64,000 nucleotides of DNA from Bacteriovoracaceae bacterium (GCA_016784965.1 JADHTQ010000003.1:1-64000); one strand, 5' to 3'; counted from the first letter of the stretch, positions 1 through 9,437 are shown. A program made the numbers and translations. The notes: generated from the letters alone by a model not told the origin.

Positions 1-442
1 TGCTACCCGCGATCTCTCCATCTGGAAACATGCGATTTCTAATTGACTCATCTTCTATGGTAAATAGGATGGGGGTGCTACCTTGTCCGAAAGCATTAGA
101 TAAGATCAAATTATAAGTATACTCGGCGACAATTTGCAGAGAGTTTCGGCCAGTTAAGGTTAAATAGTCATGATCTTGCTCTAAAATTGTAAAGTCCGTG
201 TTGAGAGAAGGGCCAACAATTTGGGCGCGCCGAACGTCTCGCAAGTTTCTTCCTTTAACAGTAGCAATCCCATTTTTTAGCTCAAAGGAATCTACTTCAG
301 GGACACCTTTGTCGTCATCCTTCCAATATTGCAATTTGTCTTTTGCCTCTGGTGCTAAGGTTATATGTACTTGCTCACTGTTCATACATGAATAGATGCA
401 AATAAAGCTTATGAGGTAGGCTATGATGTTTGACAGTTTCAT
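1..442 (-). CDS. Secreted lipoprotein, C-terminus beyond the window
   Basis: The reading frame is open from an ATG at 442 to the left edge, giving 147 codons without a stop. The start follows GGAGG by six bases. The N-terminus is a lipoprotein signal: two basic-to-hydrophobic segments (MKLSNIIAYLISFICIYSC) ending in a Tyr-Ser-Cys lipobox, Cys19. The mature part is rich in beta-strand-like alternation, with a VKGRNL segment and a SNAFGQG segment that recall IPT/TIG-type beta sandwiches seen at the start of large surface proteins. I infer an outer-membrane or periplasmic lipoprotein, but no family is certain. Nothing can be said about its C-terminus. Confidence 0.75.
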   Translation of the reverse strand, partial: MKLSNIIAYLISFICIYSCMNSEQVHITLAPEAKDKLQYWKDDDKGVPEVDSFELKNGIATVKGRNLRDVRRAQIVGPSLNTDFTILEQDHDYLTLTGRNSLQIVAEYTYNLILSNAFGQGSTPILFTIEDESIRNRMFPDGEIAGS

Positions 443-561
443 AATACCTCCAGGGTGCTATACCGTTAATTTTAACCTAAATTAATATAATCGAGGTAAT
501 TGCGAGATTTGATACGTGATTCCAAGGACTTTTTGGCCAATGATTTCGTTTTTTTAGCATG

Positions 562-583
562 AGTTGGCAATATAAGTTGGCAA
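562..583. repeat. Direct repeat of AGTTGGCAA upstream of the lipoprotein
   Basis: AGTTGGCAA occurs at 562-570 and again at 575-583, a period of 13 bases, followed at 589-598 by the palindrome AACAATTGTT. The rest of 443-697 shows no gene. Function unknown; it could be a binding site for a regulator of the flanking - strand lipoprotein gene. Confidence 0.4.
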
Positions 584-697
584 CGATTAACAATTGTTTT
601 TAGTATGCATAGATGAATAAATCCGATAAATCGCAGGAGCACTTATAAAAAAATAGATATAATCGCATTGGGTATGATGATTGTCGGGCCAGCTGAA

Positions 698-1882
698 CTA
701 TTTTTTAAATAACGAAACTTTTTCAGGCTCCTGTTTACTACTGGTCTTTGTCTCTTTTTTATTGCCAGTGATGTCGTTGCCGTAAGTTTTTGCCGTTACT
801 TGCTGGAGAGGTAGCTCTGAGTATTGGACACTTGGTTCGAAGTTGTCTGGTAGTTCGTACATTAATTTCTTTCTATTGATTAGGCCCTTGGTGTCTTTTT
901 CGAAGACTGAAAAAATTTCTGGATCAAACCTGGTACCGGAATATCTAGCTAAAACTTCCATCGCTTCATTGGTACCTAATGACTTTTGATAGCTTCTTTT
1001 AGTGGTTATGGCGTCAAAGACATCGGCTATTGCCGTTATTCTTGCCAAAAAATGTATATCTTGACCGGATTTATGTTCTGGGTAACCACTTCCATCAAAA
1101 TTCTCATGATGCTCTAAAATCACTCTCTTTACAACGTCGAGATCAACGTTTGCGCAAGTTATCCCTTTTGTTTGTAACAACTCATATCCATATCCGGGGT
1201 GTTTTTTTATTACTTTAAATTCTTCATCTGTTAACTTTTGGGTGGAGTTAATTATTCTGGTTGGCACTTTGAGTTTGCCAAGATCGTGCAAAAGACCACC
1301 CATACCACAAAGAAGAAGCAGATCCTTTGGGGCCTTTGGTTTAACCGATTTTAAGATTACAATAGAGTACATGGAGACATTGATCGAGTGGTCAAAGGTG
1401 TAAAAATCATGAAAGCTTAAGTTGGCGATTAAGTCTTGTAGATCGCTTACTTTATAGTTTTGTACGACATTTACAATGGATTCAACAGATTCTCTACACC
1501 CATCAACTGTTTCTTGTAGAACTTCTGTGGTGAACTCTTCTTCTTTTTTATCAAAGACGTGCTCGAGGTAGTGAATTGCTGAATCTTTAATTATTTCTGT
1601 TTTTTTAATATCTAATGCATCTGAATTTTTGACCAAACTCTTTAAAAATAGGCTACGTTGATCCTCCATTACATATAGTTGGCTATATTTTTTTTTAAAA
1701 GCGATGATATCACTTTGCTCCATGTGTTCACCGACGGGAAAGACGCGAACAAATCTTTCAGTGTTAGTGCCAGATGCATTCACGTAAAGATCATACTGGA
1801 TTTTATGAGTAGTTGAGATTAAGTCGTAAGCGACTGAAAAGAAGCTTTTGTTCTCATGGTTGTTTGCCATACTTGCTACCAT
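698..1882 (-). CDS. HD-GYP domain protein, probable cyclic-di-GMP phosphodiesterase
   Basis: Length is 394 residues. The C-terminal half carries a complete HD-GYP domain: HDLGKLKVP near residue 197, a KKHPGYGYELL helix, HHENFDGSGYP near 265, and the IADVFDAITTKRSYQK segment. All usual metal ligands and the GYP triad are visible, so an active phosphodiesterase that linearises cyclic-di-GMP is likely. The first 150 residues are an uncharacterised regulatory region without an obvious receiver domain; there is no membrane segment, so the protein is probably cytoplasmic. The last 40 residues are polar and Lys/Glu rich. No strong ribosome site precedes either ATG (1882 or 1870), so the exact start is uncertain. 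It stands alone 66 bases downstream of ssb. Confidence 0.88.
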   Translation of the reverse strand: MVASMANNHENKSFFSVAYDLISTTHKIQYDLYVNASGTNTERFVRVFPVGEHMEQSDIIAFKKKYSQLYVMEDQRSLFLKSLVKNSDALDIKKTEIIKDSAIHYLEHVFDKKEEEFTTEVLQETVDGCRESVESIVNVVQNYKVSDLQDLIANLSFHDFYTFDHSINVSMYSIVILKSVKPKAPKDLLLLCGMGGLLHDLGKLKVPTRIINSTQKLTDEEFKVIKKHPGYGYELLQTKGITCANVDLDVVKRVILEHHENFDGSGYPEHKSGQDIHFLARITAIADVFDAITTKRSYQKSLGTNEAMEVLARYSGTRFDPEIFSVFEKDTKGLINRKKLMYELPDNFEPSVQYSELPLQQVTAKTYGNDITGNKKETKTSSKQEPEKVSLFKK

Positions 1883-1948
1883 ATAAAGTTAGTTTTAACG
1901 CAAGTCCTTTATCGGCATAAGTTGGTGTAAACTTAGCGATATCTTATA

Positions 1949-2404
1949 CTAAAATGGAATATCGTCAGCTGTAAAATTAGTGTCGTTAGAGACGTTATTG
2001 TACTGCTGGCCCGGTGCGCTTTGTGGTTCTGGGCGTGCCGCTGAATTTTGCTGTCCTTGGAAATTGTCAGTGGTTTGTCCCCCAAGAAATTGCACGTTTG
2101 CAGCAACGATCTCAGTTTTGTACCGCTTCTGTCCATCAGGTCCATCCCAAGAGCTAGTTTGTAGCTTCCCTTCTAGGAATACTTGGCGACCTTTTGCAAG
2201 GTACTGATTGCAATGTTCTGCCGTTTTACCCCATACTACAACCCTGTGCCATTCAGTCTTTTCCTGCTTTTGACCGCTGTTTTTGTCTTTCCAAAACTCA
2301 GATGTCGCTACGGAAAATTTACATACCGCTTGGCCTGAAGGGGTAAACTTTAGTTCTGGGTCCTGTCCCAATCTTCCAATTAGAATAACTTTGTTAATGC
2401 TCAT
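1949..2404 (-). CDS. ssb: Single-stranded DNA-binding protein
   Basis: 151 residues, the usual bacterial length. The N-terminal OB fold begins [23 protein letters not shown] and includes the [16 protein letters not shown] segment typical of SSB. A low-complexity Gln/Asn-rich linker (about 110-140) leads to the acidic tip DDIPF, the docking tail for repair and replication partners. It binds single-stranded DNA as a tetramer during replication, recombination and repair. The start has AGGAG seven to eight bases upstream. Followed by the HD-GYP gene on the same strand, 66 bases away. Confidence 0.97.
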   Translation of the reverse strand: MSINKVILIGRLGQDPELKFTPSGQAVCKFSVATSEFWKDKNSGQKQEKTEWHRVVVWGKTAEHCNQYLAKGRQVFLEGKLQTSSWDGPDGQKRYKTEIVAANVQFLGGQTTDNFQGQQNSAARPEPQSAPGQQYNNVSNDTNFTADDIPF

Positions 2405-2593
2405 TTAAGTCTCCTTTCTAGTCTGCCAAAGATATTACTTTCTTTGCCAAATTTAAAGCTATTTTTTAACCTTTTTCCTTGCAAATAGTTACATCAAAGG
2501 GCCTTACAAAAACGAGAGGAGTAAACTATGGATTTTATGTGGCAATTTTTTTGCGGAGTTCATTAATTGAAAGTTCTGGGATCAATTTTTAAC

Positions 2594-3073
2594 TTACTGG
2601 GTAATCCCGTAGATATTTTCTTCTCCAACTTCTTCGCTGGGCGGTGCCACTACTGGTTCGTTGGTTGCTTCAACATCAACATCAAGTTCAACTTCATCTG
2701 TGACTTGTTGCTTTTTATCCCAAAATTCTTTGACCAGTTGGCGTGTTTTTTTGATGTCACGTTTGTACCATGAGGCATCAAAGCCGCAATAGGGGCAGGG
2801 TATTTCTTTTCTAAATAATGCCCGAATAACTAATTCAAATCCGCCCCAGACTACAAAAAACACAATAAGTGCTCGATATTGCATAATTGGATAGAGTATA
2901 AGCACTAAAATGGCGGTAGTAAGCAAGATATGTACGTAGTTCATTTTTGATAGGCGAGGACTGCGGGTAAAGGCACGTTCACAGCGGCACAGTGGACAAA
3001 AAAAGTAGCTACTAACCTTTTTATATTTGTAAACGGCCAACTCGAGTGGATTATGTTGATAATTTTTGCTCAT
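2594..3073 (-). CDS. Small membrane protein with two Cys-pair motifs
   Basis: 159 residues. Two CxxC motifs, FFCPLCRCERAF near residues 22-33 and IPCPYCGF near 112-119, could form zinc ribbons or one shared site. Between them are two adjacent hydrophobic helices (VHILLTTAILVLILYPIM and ALIVFFVVWGGFELVI). The C-terminal 40 residues are strongly acidic (VELDVDVEATNEPV...EEVGEENI). I recognise no named family. The arrangement suggests a hairpin membrane protein with cytoplasmic metal-binding ends. GGAGG lies 12 bases before the ATG, a long spacing. Confidence 0.7.
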   Translation of the reverse strand: MSKNYQHNPLELAVYKYKKVSSYFFCPLCRCERAFTRSPRLSKMNYVHILLTTAILVLILYPIMQYRALIVFFVVWGGFELVIRALFRKEIPCPYCGFDASWYKRDIKKTRQLVKEFWDKKQQVTDEVELDVDVEATNEPVVAPPSEEVGEENIYGITQ

Positions 3074-3414
3074 TTTATCTATTGTCCTCCTTCAAAGAGT
3101 ACACTTAAGTTAATTATACAAGGGATTTTAAAAGGGGTCTGGCCGACATTTTTTGCCCAAATTTAAGGCCTCCAGACCTCCTTCGAGGCCCAGAGTTGAT
3201 GAAAAATAGATTTTAAAACAAGAAATGAATATATTTGAATGGAATGTCGAGACAACTAACGTACTGAGTGCATAGCTCGACCCCCCACTATGCACAATTA
3301 ATAATATTCAAGTATCGTACCAATAAGATAGAAAATAACGCTCTGCTATTTCAGCTAATTACAGCTATAAATCGAAAAGGCCAGTTGACCCCAGTGACAT
3401 TTGGTCACTAGTAA
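3074..3414. other. Intergenic stretch without a gene (341 bases)
   Basis: No convincing reading frame is present. It holds the ribosome site of the - strand membrane protein gene (near 3089), a 7-base inverted repeat GGTCTGG/CCAGACC at 3136-3142 and 3172-3178 with a 29-base loop, and a pair of small hairpins next to the cupin stop codon described separately. The region is unusually long for this compact window. Confidence 0.5.
3375..3409 (-). terminator. Possible intrinsic terminator of the putA-proC-cupin operon
   Basis: Read on the - strand, the stem AGTGAC/GTCACT (3393-3409, 5-base loop) is followed by GGTC-AACT-GGCC (3379-3390) and then TTTT. It sits 6 bases after the cupin stop codon. 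The stems are short, so termination is plausible rather than certain. Confidence 0.35.
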
Positions 3415-3765
3415 TTAGAGTTCAGGAGCATCAGATGGCACCAGGCAAATAATTTGTAGTTTATCAGATCCCGTATTGCGAAACTGGTGTTTTTCGCCTG
3501 GTGGGATAAAAACAGCACAACCTTGCTTTATGGGAACCCAACTTCCTTCTTTGTAGACTTCACCAGTGCCTGCATGGATAAATGTTTCATGCTCCCACTG
3601 GTGGGTATGAAGAGGTGTGTGTCCGTCACATTCAATTTCAAATAATCTCATGTAAAAATGGGAGGCTCCATCATCTTTACCGACCAAGATGGTGCCTGTT
3701 ACCCCTTTTACGAGGTCGTTATTAAATGTTTGTTTTGTTAGATCTTCGTGGTGAGCAATTTTCAC
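3415..3765 (-). CDS. Small cupin-domain protein
   Basis: 116 residues forming a single cupin_2 barrel. Motif 1 is visible as HTPLHTHQWEHETFI (His ligands and the Glu) and motif 2 as IPPGEKHQFRN with the final His, so a bound metal ion is likely. The start is GTG at 3765, with AGGA nine bases before it. It follows proC by 15 bases and is the last gene of the putA-proC run, so a role linked to proline or amino-acid metabolism can be guessed from context, but single-domain cupins have many functions (isomerase, dioxygenase, ligand sensor) and the substrate cannot be read from the sequence. Confidence 0.85.
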   Translation of the reverse strand: MKIAHHEDLTKQTFNNDLVKGVTGTILVGKDDGASHFYMRLFEIECDGHTPLHTHQWEHETFIHAGTGEVYKEGSWVPIKQGCAVFIPPGEKHQFRNTGSDKLQIICLVPSDAPEL

Positions 3766-3780
3766 AATGTGTTTTCCTTG

Positions 3781-4581
3781 TTATTGATTTAGTTCCTTTG
3801 ATCTTTTGTATGCCTCATCAAGGGCTTCTCCAAAAATTTTTTCTAAATTATTTTTTTCAAGCATTTCAAGTGCTTGGGCAGTGACACCCTTTTTAGACGT
3901 TACCTGATCGCGCAGGACAACTGGAGATTGATCGCTCATATCCATGAGTTTGCTGGCACCCAAAAATGTCTTTTTGATCATTGCTTGGGCTTGGGCCGGG
4001 GGAACATTGAGGGTAGTCAGCTTGTCGATTAAAATTCTTGCAACTTCAAAGATATAGGCGGGTCCTGAGCCCGAAAATGGAGTAATGACATCTATTTGTT
4101 CTTCTTTGTCAAAAGTAAAAACAGAAGAAGTGGCCGCAAATAGACTCGATACCTTTTGTTTTAGATTCGAGGTGATAGCGTTATTAAAATAAATGGCAGC
4201 GACTCCTAGGCCGATTTGTGCTGGGGTGTTGGGCATAACCCGAATTACCCGTTTTGTTTTTAGCTTACGGCAAATCGAATCTACTTTAACACCGGCCATG
4301 ATGGAAACAACAGTGGCATCATTGGGGAGTACATCAATAAGGTTTTTGGCCAAATCATCAAATTGTTGTGGCTTACATGCGATGAGGTAGATCGATGTTG
4401 AAGGCGGTATATCTTTTAAGTTTTTCCAAGCATTTCCCTCTACCTTTTGGGCCAGTTGCTGGGCCTTGGTAAATGTCGGAGTAAATGTATGAAATGTAAC
4501 TTGGGGGTATTTGGCGTGCATTTGAACTGCTAAAGCAGTTGCCATATTACCACATCCCAAAATAGCAATGCTGTCTTGCAC
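3781..4581 (-). CDS. proC: Pyrroline-5-carboxylate reductase
   Basis: 266 residues, the normal ProC length. It reduces 1-pyrroline-5-carboxylate to proline with NAD(P)H, the last step of proline synthesis. The N-terminal Rossmann fold starts IAILGCGNMATAL; VIRVMPNTPAQIGLGVAA and the C-terminal SGSGPAYIF and GVTAQALEMLE segments match the family. The start is a GTG at 4579-4581 that directly follows the TAA of putA (4582-4584), with no spacer, so translation is probably coupled. Pairing a biosynthetic reductase with the catabolic PutA could let the cell cycle proline and pyrroline-5-carboxylate. Confidence 0.95.
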   Translation of the reverse strand: MQDSIAILGCGNMATALAVQMHAKYPQVTFHTFTPTFTKAQQLAQKVEGNAWKNLKDIPPSTSIYLIACKPQQFDDLAKNLIDVLPNDATVVSIMAGVKVDSICRKLKTKRVIRVMPNTPAQIGLGVAAIYFNNAITSNLKQKVSSLFAATSSVFTFDKEEQIDVITPFSGSGPAYIFEVARILIDKLTTLNVPPAQAQAMIKKTFLGASKLMDMSDQSPVVLRDQVTSKKGVTAQALEMLEKNNLEKIFGEALDEAYKRSKELNQ

Positions 4582-7500
4582 TTATTGCTCCATACTCATT
4601 GGGGCTCCGTGCCTCATAGTATTTACCGCAAATGCTCGGATCCAAATGTACTGTTTTAAATAGCTTTCAAAATCTCCAATTTGGTAGGATGTAAATGGAG
4701 TGATGATATTTGTCATGCGCTTTTGTTGACCTGGAGTATCGTAAACAGTGTTTAAAACACGTTGGATTTTGTCCATATCACCATCTACTATAATGGAGCT
4801 TAAATAGGGCTCCCTTAATACTTTTTCCATTAAAGATTCAGTTGAAAAATATACTTCAAAATTTTCTTTTGAAATTCCAGATTGTAAAAAATAATTTTTT
4901 ACGCTTACCCACCAAGCAAATGATTTTTCATTCCTTGTAATTACCGTCACACCAACACCCATAGTTATGGCACAGACAAATTGCATAAAAGTTTTAAAGG
5001 GAGGACGTTCATTGAATGCCAAAATGACGGCGTGTTCTTGCACCATGGAAAAGTCACAATAGCTGAGTTGGCCCGGTATATTTCTATTTGGGTGATGTTC
5101 CATTTGAAAGCTGTAGAAATTTTTATTTAACCAGTTTTTATAATCTATAAGTAGATCTTTGTTATCACCATAAACGCCTTTAAAGAGTGTTTCAAAATGT
5201 AGGATTAGTTTGTTTAGAGCGCGTTCAACCCTTTCTTGGCGACCTTTAAATCCTAGTTTAGAAGGTCTTGCAAGGTAGAAATGATAATCGGAGCCCCGCT
5301 CGTCTTGGAGAGTAGATTCAGCAAAATGGGTGCAAGTCGTTGGGCTATTGCACAGATGAAAAGAGTTGATATAGTCTACTCCGCCTGCTTTGGGGCCAGT
5401 TCCAGATAATTTGAAACCTCCAAAAGGCTCGATGGCCACACGGGCACCAGTGATTGCTCTATTTATATAGATATTTCCAGATTCCATCCTGGCAGTTAGA
5501 TAATCAATATCATCTTGTGATTGACTAAATACTCCACCAGTTAAAGCGTACTCAGTAGCGTTGAAAATTTTCAAGGCTTCAGGTAAATCATCAAACCCAA
5601 CTAGATGGACAACGGGTCCAAACAATTCATTCATGGCATAACTTTCGGTATGAGTTGCCCGCGAATTTGGTACCTCAATAATTACAGGGCCTATGCAGTA
5701 CCCTGGGTGCTGTTCACTAGATCGGTCGACAACTACTTGCCCACCAAATGCCTGAACTTCTTGTACTGATTTTTTTACAGCTTGTTGTAGCCGCTCTTTA
5801 TCTTTATTAGATATGACAGGATTAACAGTAGTTGATAGATCAAATGCTTTGCCGACCTGTAAATCATTGCAGGCTTCTTTGAGCCTTTCGATCAGTCTAT
5901 CTTTTATCTTATTGCTGACAATGAGCCTCGATGCAGCTGAACATTTTTGACCAGAGTGCCCAAAAGCTGAATATAAAATACCTGTTACTGTCTCGTCTAG
6001 CTCGGCATTGGCGGTCACGATAATGGCGTTTTTTCCACCCATTTCAGTGATTACTTTTACTGGAAATTTAACATCGAAAAGTTGGTTGTGTATGATTCTT
6101 TTACCCATTTTGTGGGCAATACTCATTCCAACTTCTTTTGAACCAGTAAATACCATTCCTGCCACTTTATCGTGTTTTACTATAACGTCACCGACAGTGC
6201 TTCCTCTGCCAACCATATGAATTAAAATGTCTTTGGGAACTCCTGCTGCATGTAGAATTTCTACCATCTCTTGGGCTATAAGCGGCGTCCAAGAAGCTGA
6301 CTTTAAAATCACAGCATTTCCTGCAACTAGTGCACTTACTGTCATTCCACAAGGGATGGCAATTGGAAAATTCCAGGGCGAGATGACTGCTACAATGCCA
6401 CGAGAGATTAGATTAGGGTTTTCTTTATTTAATCTAATTTCTTCACGGGCATAAAAGTTTAAAAAATCGACAGCTTCATCTACATCTGCCAAGGCTTCAG
6501 TAAGTGTCTTTCCAGCTTCGTAGGAAATGAGGCATGCTAAAGTATTGCGTTTTGCCAGCATAATATTTGCGGCCTTAACCAAAACACTTGAGCGAAAAGA
6601 TGGTGAGCTTTTGGCCCACACACCAGAATTATAAGCCTTATCGGCCAACTCAATAGCACTTTGAGTGTCCTCAACAGTTGCATATTGAATTTTTCCCACT
6701 AGTATATCTGTATCAGAAGAACTAAATACATCATGCCAGGGCCCTGAATGAGGGAAGCTGTTGTTGTAGGTTTTTCCCAAGTGATTATTTTTAAAATCTT
6801 CTAGAGACTGCAAAACCCAAGTGCGCTCCCACTCCAAGTAAATTTTTACTGGGGCCACATTGAAAAAGTTTCTAGTTAAGTGGGTAATGGTTAAGTCGCG
6901 ACTTAGTTCGCCTTTGCCTTTTTTTTCTAAATGTACGTCCTTTGGCCCGCGAAGTGTGTGGTAGTTGCGATGAGAACGCATTATGGTTAATACTCCCACT
7001 TGAGAAGAGTTTTCCATAATTCTTCTAACTAAGTATGCCATACCGACCAAAAGGCAACCGATGGGTACGTAGTTTCTAACAGGCCACCCTAACTCCGCCA
7101 TTCCAGTAGAAAGCGCTTCATAGGTCATGTCGAGACATTGATGCTCAATGACTGCAGTACTTGGATATAATTTGTTTCTGACAGCTTCAGAAAATGCGTG
7201 ATCTGAGAAGTTATGAGAGGCAACGACGAGCTGTACGTGGGGGTGATCTTCAAGGATTTTGACAATGAGTTGTCTAAAGTGGAGGTCTGTTTCCTCTTTA
7301 TTCATAAATTGCGGAGCATCCAGGCTGTGGGCATCAGCTGAGATGGTTTCTGCATCCCAGTAGGCACCTTTGACGATACGAATGGGCATCGGAACATTGC
7401 GCGTTTTGGCCAGATCCAATATGTCGAGGTAATGTCTGTAAGCGTCTCGCAAGTAAGCTTGTAAGACGATGCCAGTTCCTTTCCAGCCCTTTAGTTCGGG

Positions 7501-8826
7501 AGTTTCTAAGAGGACCCTTCTGTATACATATAGTACGATGTCTCGATAGTCGTAGTGTTCTGAGTCTACGTTAATGAATACGTCTTCTTGTTTAGCTGCA
7601 AGTAGGATTTCTCGTAGTCGTGGACCCACAAGGGAGTGTGTGTACTCTGGTGCGTAAGGCTTAAAATCAGAACATAGTGCAGAAACCTTAATTGATACAT
7701 GGGCTTTATTTATACCGGCAGTATTTTTTTCACCTTTTTTAACGTGTAGAGAGAAGCCCTTTATCAGCTTGATCACTTCATCTCTGTAATGATCAGCTTC
7801 TTTTTCTGAGACAACTAATTCACCCAATTGGTCTAAAGTTACATCTCGCTTAGTGTTGAATAAATTAAAAAGACACTTATTGGCCGTTTCAATGGTTTCG
7901 CCTGCTATGAATCTTTTTGCCATAAAGCGTACAAAGTGTCTTACAAGCCATGCCAAAGGTCCAGCGGGTAAAAATGAAGCCATATAAAAGCAGATTTGGC
8001 AGAGAAACTTAACCGAAATTGGCAAAGGTCTATCTTGACCAGTTTTTTTCAATTTACATGCTTTGTCGTGATCCTCTAAAAGTCTTCTAAAGGACTCGAG
8101 TAAAATTCTTTTTACTTCATTGCCACTTTGATCAAAATCCAAAGAAGGTAGGATTGCCAAGAACTTTAAAATATTAATTCTAAAGAGTGTAAAATTAGCA
8201 GTAAGGCCAAGCCCCCAATCTGTAAATCTTTCAAATAGTGAGGATCTGTACTCTGTAACTTTGCCAATTAGCTCCTCTGTAATTTCCTTTTCTAAAACAT
8301 CAATTTCCTCGAACTTTTTATCATATAACAGGTCTGGCAAGTCATAGGTTTTTGTTAGGGTTTCAATAGACGAGGGAAATTCAGCAGGAAGTAGTGATGC
8401 GACTTTTTCGGTATGTGACTTAAGCTTTCCATAATCTGCGTTTTTGTTTGTAGCACTTTGGTCTCGTTCAATTTCTTGAATTAAAAAAAGTTCTTGTGAT
8501 AGCCTTGGCGTATATATTCTAATTTCTTTTTCTTTGTAAAAAAAGCCAACTAGTAGGGAGACCGCCTTAATCTCAATTTGCATTCTAAAATCACTAAAGT
8601 TTTGATCTATATAGCGTTGAAATTGTTGTTTAATAGCTTCATCAAGTGTGTCAGCTTGTGGGTCAACAAAGATAGATGAAAACTCTTCATAAAAATGAAT
8701 TGTCCATGAATCGTTTTGATTATTATTGTCCCAAAATTTTGTTAGTATTTTGGGCATGAATAGGGGCGGTAGAGAGTTTGTATCACTCTGAGTGGGGGCA
8801 CCATTATTGTCAGGAGATAGATTCAT
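4582..8826 (-). CDS. putA: Bifunctional proline dehydrogenase / glutamate-semialdehyde dehydrogenase
   Basis: 1414 residues. It oxidises proline to glutamate with FAD then NAD+. The proline dehydrogenase barrel includes VKGAYWDAET near residue 489 and GMAYLVRRIMENSSQ near 595. The aldehyde dehydrogenase part includes SPWNFPIAI near 818, ITEMGGKNAI near 930, and the catalytic Cys in SGQKCSAAS near 960. The last ~270 residues match the position of the extra C-terminal domain of long PutA proteins. There is no ribbon-helix-helix DNA-binding domain at the N-terminus; instead about 150 residues of unassigned sequence precede the helical region, so autoregulation as in E. coli PutA is unlikely. First gene of the putA-proC-cupin operon, divergent from aroQ. 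Confidence 0.96.
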   Translation of the reverse strand: MNLSPDNNGAPTQSDTNSLPPLFMPKILTKFWDNNNQNDSWTIHFYEEFSSIFVDPQADTLDEAIKQQFQRYIDQNFSDFRMQIEIKAVSLLVGFFYKEKEIRIYTPRLSQELFLIQEIERDQSATNKNADYGKLKSHTEKVASLLPAEFPSSIETLTKTYDLPDLLYDKKFEEIDVLEKEITEELIGKVTEYRSSLFERFTDWGLGLTANFTLFRINILKFLAILPSLDFDQSGNEVKRILLESFRRLLEDHDKACKLKKTGQDRPLPISVKFLCQICFYMASFLPAGPLAWLVRHFVRFMAKRFIAGETIETANKCLFNLFNTKRDVTLDQLGELVVSEKEADHYRDEVIKLIKGFSLHVKKGEKNTAGINKAHVSIKVSALCSDFKPYAPEYTHSLVGPRLREILLAAKQEDVFINVDSEHYDYRDIVLYVYRRVLLETPELKGWKGTGIVLQAYLRDAYRHYLDILDLAKTRNVPMPIRIVKGAYWDAETISADAHSLDAPQFMNKEETDLHFRQLIVKILEDHPHVQLVVASHNFSDHAFSEAVRNKLYPSTAVIEHQCLDMTYEALSTGMAELGWPVRNYVPIGCLLVGMAYLVRRIMENSSQVGVLTIMRSHRNYHTLRGPKDVHLEKKGKGELSRDLTITHLTRNFFNVAPVKIYLEWERTWVLQSLEDFKNNHLGKTYNNSFPHSGPWHDVFSSSDTDILVGKIQYATVEDTQSAIELADKAYNSGVWAKSSPSFRSSVLVKAANIMLAKRNTLACLISYEAGKTLTEALADVDEAVDFLNFYAREEIRLNKENPNLISRGIVAVISPWNFPIAIPCGMTVSALVAGNAVILKSASWTPLIAQEMVEILHAAGVPKDILIHMVGRGSTVGDVIVKHDKVAGMVFTGSKEVGMSIAHKMGKRIIHNQLFDVKFPVKVITEMGGKNAIIVTANAELDETVTGILYSAFGHSGQKCSAASRLIVSNKIKDRLIERLKEACNDLQVGKAFDLSTTVNPVISNKDKERLQQAVKKSVQEVQAFGGQVVVDRSSEQHPGYCIGPVIIEVPNSRATHTESYAMNELFGPVVHLVGFDDLPEALKIFNATEYALTGGVFSQSQDDIDYLTARMESGNIYINRAITGARVAIEPFGGFKLSGTGPKAGGVDYINSFHLCNSPTTCTHFAESTLQDERGSDYHFYLARPSKLGFKGRQERVERALNKLILHFETLFKGVYGDNKDLLIDYKNWLNKNFYSFQMEHHPNRNIPGQLSYCDFSMVQEHAVILAFNERPPFKTFMQFVCAITMGVGVTVITRNEKSFAWWVSVKNYFLQSGISKENFEVYFSTESLMEKVLREPYLSSIIVDGDMDKIQRVLNTVYDTPGQQKRMTNIITPFTSYQIGDFESYLKQYIWIRAFAVNTMRHGAPMSMEQ

Positions 8827-8916
8827 CGCGTAACCTCTATTGAAAAAAGTTTAAATTAAGATCAATGTCGCGTAAAAATATCTCAATTACAGCAAATAGT
8901 AAACTTAAGATTTCTT

Positions 8917-8946
8917 TTGCAAGATCGGTATTTATCGCCCTATAAT
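8917..8946 (+). promoter_or_regulatory. Sigma-70-type promoter of the aroQ operon
   Basis: TTGCAA at 8917-8922 and a perfect TATAAT at 8941-8946 are separated by 18 bases. The predicted start of transcription lies about 33 bases before the aroQ ATG. It probably drives the long operon running to tamA. Confidence 0.65.
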
Positions 8947-8986
8947 AAACAGCTGATGTCTGTGTGCAGTGCCAAATGGAGTATAC

Positions 8987-9427
8987 ATGAAAGAGAAAAG
9001 ATTTTTAGTAATTAATGGACCTAATTTAGGGTTGTTAGGAAAAAGAGAGCCTGAGGTTTACGGGAATCTTACCCTTGAGCAGATTCAAGATTATACAAAT
9101 GAAAAGTTGAAGTTTCTGGGTAAAATTTCCATTGATTGGTTTCAATCAGATATTGAGGGAGAAATTATATCTAAAATTGGGAAGTCGATAGATGAAGACT
9201 ATAATGCGTTAATAATAAACCCTGCAGGGTACTCACACACCAGCGTTGCAATACTAGATGCGCTAAAGATGTTGCCCTTTCCCGTCATTGAGGTTCATTT
9301 ATCTAACACTCACAGACGCGAGGAATACAGGCAACAAAAGTTGACGGCCAAGGCTTCGACGTCCATAATAGAGGGCCTTGGTAAGGATGCGTACTATATA
9401 GCAATTTACTCACAACTACTAAAATAA
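8987..9427 (+). CDS. aroQ: 3-dehydroquinate dehydratase, type II
   Basis: 146 residues from the ATG at 8987, chosen because GGAG lies five bases upstream; a GTG at 8969 is in frame but has no ribosome site. The enzyme dehydrates 3-dehydroquinate to 3-dehydroshikimate in the shikimate pathway and forms a dodecamer in this family. Visible signatures are INGPNLGLLGKREPEVYG with the active-site Arg and Tyr, FQSDIEGEII, NPAGYSHTSVAILDAL, and EVHLSNTHRREEYRQ with the catalytic His. The usual second-motif Asn (QSNxEG) is Asp here, a mild departure. Ten bases separate it from efp. Confidence 0.95.
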   Translation: MKEKRFLVINGPNLGLLGKREPEVYGNLTLEQIQDYTNEKLKFLGKISIDWFQSDIEGEIISKIGKSIDEDYNALIINPAGYSHTSVAILDALKMLPFPVIEVHLSNTHRREEYRQQKLTAKASTSIIEGLGKDAYYIAIYSQLLK

Positions 9428-9437
9428 GGGATATTTA

